Made by a program: the position numbers and the translations under genes. The notes beneath the pieces are model-generated. The model worked only from the letters and a program-made list of their open reading frames with translations. It did not search any database and was not told where the DNA came from. Of a stretch of 64,000 nucleotides of DNA, positions 62,728 to 64,000 are shown piece after piece. The first letter of the stretch is position 1. Every line of letters begins with the position of its first letter. The DNA is from Roseovarius pelagicus. GTDB lineage: Bacteria; Pseudomonadota; Alphaproteobacteria; Rhodobacterales; Rhodobacteraceae. The stretch is taken from assembly GCF_025639885.1 (NCBI RefSeq), contig NZ_CP106738.1:1-64000 (forward strand), in the 5' to 3' direction.

Positions 62728-63731
62728 GGGCATGGGGTGCGACAATTCTGGATGCGACCGGATATCGGTTGAGTCCAGAGGAAAAATCCTTTTTCGCGCA
62801 GGTCGATCCGTTCGGGTTTATCCTCTTTGCCCGCAATATTGATACGCCGGATCAGGTGCGCGCGCTATGTGACGAGATGCGCAGCGCCGTTGCCCGGGAC
62901 GTACCGATTACCATTGATCAGGAAGGCGGACGAGTGCAGCGCCTGCGATCACCGACATGGCGCGAGTGGTTACCACCTCAGACCTTGATTGAGCGCGCAG
63001 GCGGGCAGGCGGCAGAGGCGCTATACCTGCAATACCGGATCATCGCGTCAGAACTATATGCGCTGGGGATCGACAGCAATTGTGCGCCTCTGGTGGACGT
63101 CGCTGTGCCTGCAACCCATGCGTTCCTGAGGGATCGCTGCTATGGGACCGAGCCGGGCATTGTCGCTCTGATCGGGCGCGCCGTGGCTGATGGGCTGCTT
63201 GACGGCGGTGTGTTGCCGGTTCTCAAGCATATCCCCGGACATGGCCGCGCACAGGCGGACAGCCATTTGGACCTGCCCGTGGTCAGTGCCTCGCAGACGG
63301 AACTGATCGATTGCGACTTTGCCCCGTTCAAAGCGCTCAATGATCTGCCGATGGGGATGACGGCGCATCTGGTCTATGATGCCATCGACCCGCGTCCGGC
63401 GACGACATCACCTGTGATGATGCAGCTTATCCGTGACGAGATCGGCTTTGATGGACTGATTATGACCGACGATATCACGATGAAGGCCCTGACTGGCACA
63501 TTGCCCGAGATCACGCGCGCCTCTCTGGCTGCTGGCTGTGACGTGGTGCTGTGCTGCAATGCCTCGCTGGAGGATCGTCGGGCCGTGGCAGACGCTGCTG
63601 GCCATATGACGCAACGCGGCCAGCGCCGTGCCGAAGCGGCCCTGAAGGCACGCAAAAGCCCCGATGAGGTTGACATTCCTGCGCTGGAGGCAACACTCGC
63701 CGCCATGATTGCAGGGCAGGGGCATGTCTGA
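62724..63731 (+). CDS. nagZ: Beta-N-acetylhexosaminidase
   Basis: 335 residues from GTG 62724, which overlaps the SPOR stop. GH3 motifs: TIDQEGGRVQRLR, the general acid/base loop KHIPGHGRAQADSHLDLP and nucleophile LIMTDDITMKAL. Removes GlcNAc from anhydro-muropeptides in cell-wall recycling. GTG is the only start that fits both the overlap and the NagZ N-terminus (WGATILDATGYRLSPEEKSF). Confidence 0.94.
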   Translation: MRAWGATILDATGYRLSPEEKSFFAQVDPFGFILFARNIDTPDQVRALCDEMRSAVARDVPITIDQEGGRVQRLRSPTWREWLPPQTLIERAGGQAAEALYLQYRIIASELYALGIDSNCAPLVDVAVPATHAFLRDRCYGTEPGIVALIGRAVADGLLDGGVLPVLKHIPGHGRAQADSHLDLPVVSASQTELIDCDFAPFKALNDLPMGMTAHLVYDAIDPRPATTSPVMMQLIRDEIGFDGLIMTDDITMKALTGTLPEITRASLAAGCDVVLCCNASLEDRRAVADAAGHMTQRGQRRAEAALKARKSPDEVDIPALEATLAAMIAGQGHV

Positions 63732-64000
63732 GGACGATTTCGAGGATCCAAACACACCACAGCGTGTCGCCGACCGTGTGGCGGCCGAGGCACTCATCGT
63801 GGATGTGGATGGGTTCGAGGGGCCGCTTGACCTGCTATTGACGCTCAGCCGCACGCAGAAGGTGGATCTGCGCAAGATCAGTATTCTGCATCTGGCACGA
63901 CAGTATCTGGCCTTTGTCGAAAAGGCGCGACAGCTACGGATTGAGCTGGCCGCCGATTATCTGGTGATGGCCGCGTGGCTCGCCTTTCTCAAGTCGCGTC
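63724..64000 (+). CDS. scpA: Segregation and condensation protein A, N-terminal part
   Basis: ATG 63724 overlaps the end of nagZ by 8 bases; 92 residues are visible before the window ends. FEGPLDLLLTLSRTQKVDLR and SILHLARQYLAFVE are the ScpA N-terminal signature, followed by LAADYLVMAAWLAFLKSR. ScpA links the SMC heads with ScpB. In related genomes scpB follows. Confidence 0.92.
   Translation, partial: MSEDDFEDPNTPQRVADRVAAEALIVDVDGFEGPLDLLLTLSRTQKVDLRKISILHLARQYLAFVEKARQLRIELAADYLVMAAWLAFLKSR

Overview
The window reads as a chromosomal stretch of a marine alphaproteobacterium of the Rhodobacteraceae (Roseobacter group). Pointers are the GC-rich coding style, the lineage's usual gene sets (erpA-dgt, argS-SPOR-nagZ-scpA, glnE, zwf-pgl-pgi, a TRAP uptake system with its own two-component system, PhoX, DUF2852, bpt), and coding that is nearly gap-free, with many ATGA/GTGA start-stop overlaps. 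I found no tRNA, rRNA, insertion sequence, prophage or CRISPR array. It is mostly core genome with a few accessory islands.

Layout. 1-8125: envelope biogenesis (Sel1-type periplasmic protein cut by the window edge, DsbA-like thiol oxidoreductase, BepA-like M48 protease, aminotransferase, AmiC-type amidase, PBP1A). 8203-14073: an orphan molybdopterin oxidoreductase, RF2, an amidase, a DUF2189 membrane protein. 14109-18671: a LysR/methyltransferase pair, a Rieske oxygenase with a coupled 70-residue ORF and an XRE-type regulator, a strong small-RNA candidate at 18094-18180, and a small unknown protein. 18755-21359: ilvI-ilvH, preceded by an unannotated 15-codon leader peptide with a Leu-Val-Val-Val-Val run and a textbook transcription attenuator. 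21511-30272: PhoX-type phosphatase, a Cache-sensor kinase/NarL-type regulator pair, and the divergent dctPQM TRAP transporter with an oversized DctM. 30388-36811: a winged-helix/hydrolase fusion, an SHMT-like enzyme with divergent LysR regulator, Bpt, and small membrane proteins. 36890-45000: glnE, a lipoprotein, an RlmI-like methyltransferase coupled to a PIN protein, a second M48 protease, an orphan radical SAM enzyme. 45009-48759: zwf-pgl-pgi, the oxidative entry to the Entner-Doudoroff/pentose phosphate routes. 48798-53489: FAS1 protein, cupin, glycine-zipper lipoprotein, enolase, EamA permease, exonuclease III.

The most unusual locus is 53903-56423. After an AT-rich 413-base gap containing one perfect DnaA-box 9-mer, a three-gene unit encodes (i) a 155-residue acidic, Cys-free protein built from seven units each carrying FTSSL, on a 21-residue period and ending exactly at the last FTSSL; (ii) a 358-residue helical protein I do not recognise; (iii) an EamA/DMT permease whose start overlaps the stop of (ii). 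The seven FTSSL motifs are identical in protein but all seven 15-base coding sequences differ, so selection is on the peptide. The arrangement (repetitive small protein, cytosolic partner, exporter-like permease) resembles a precursor/processing/export cassette or a scaffold-clamp system, though neither is proven. The window closes with erpA, dgt, a cation/proton antiporter, argS, a SPOR protein, nagZ and the beginning of scpA, tying peptidoglycan turnover and chromosome segregation together.
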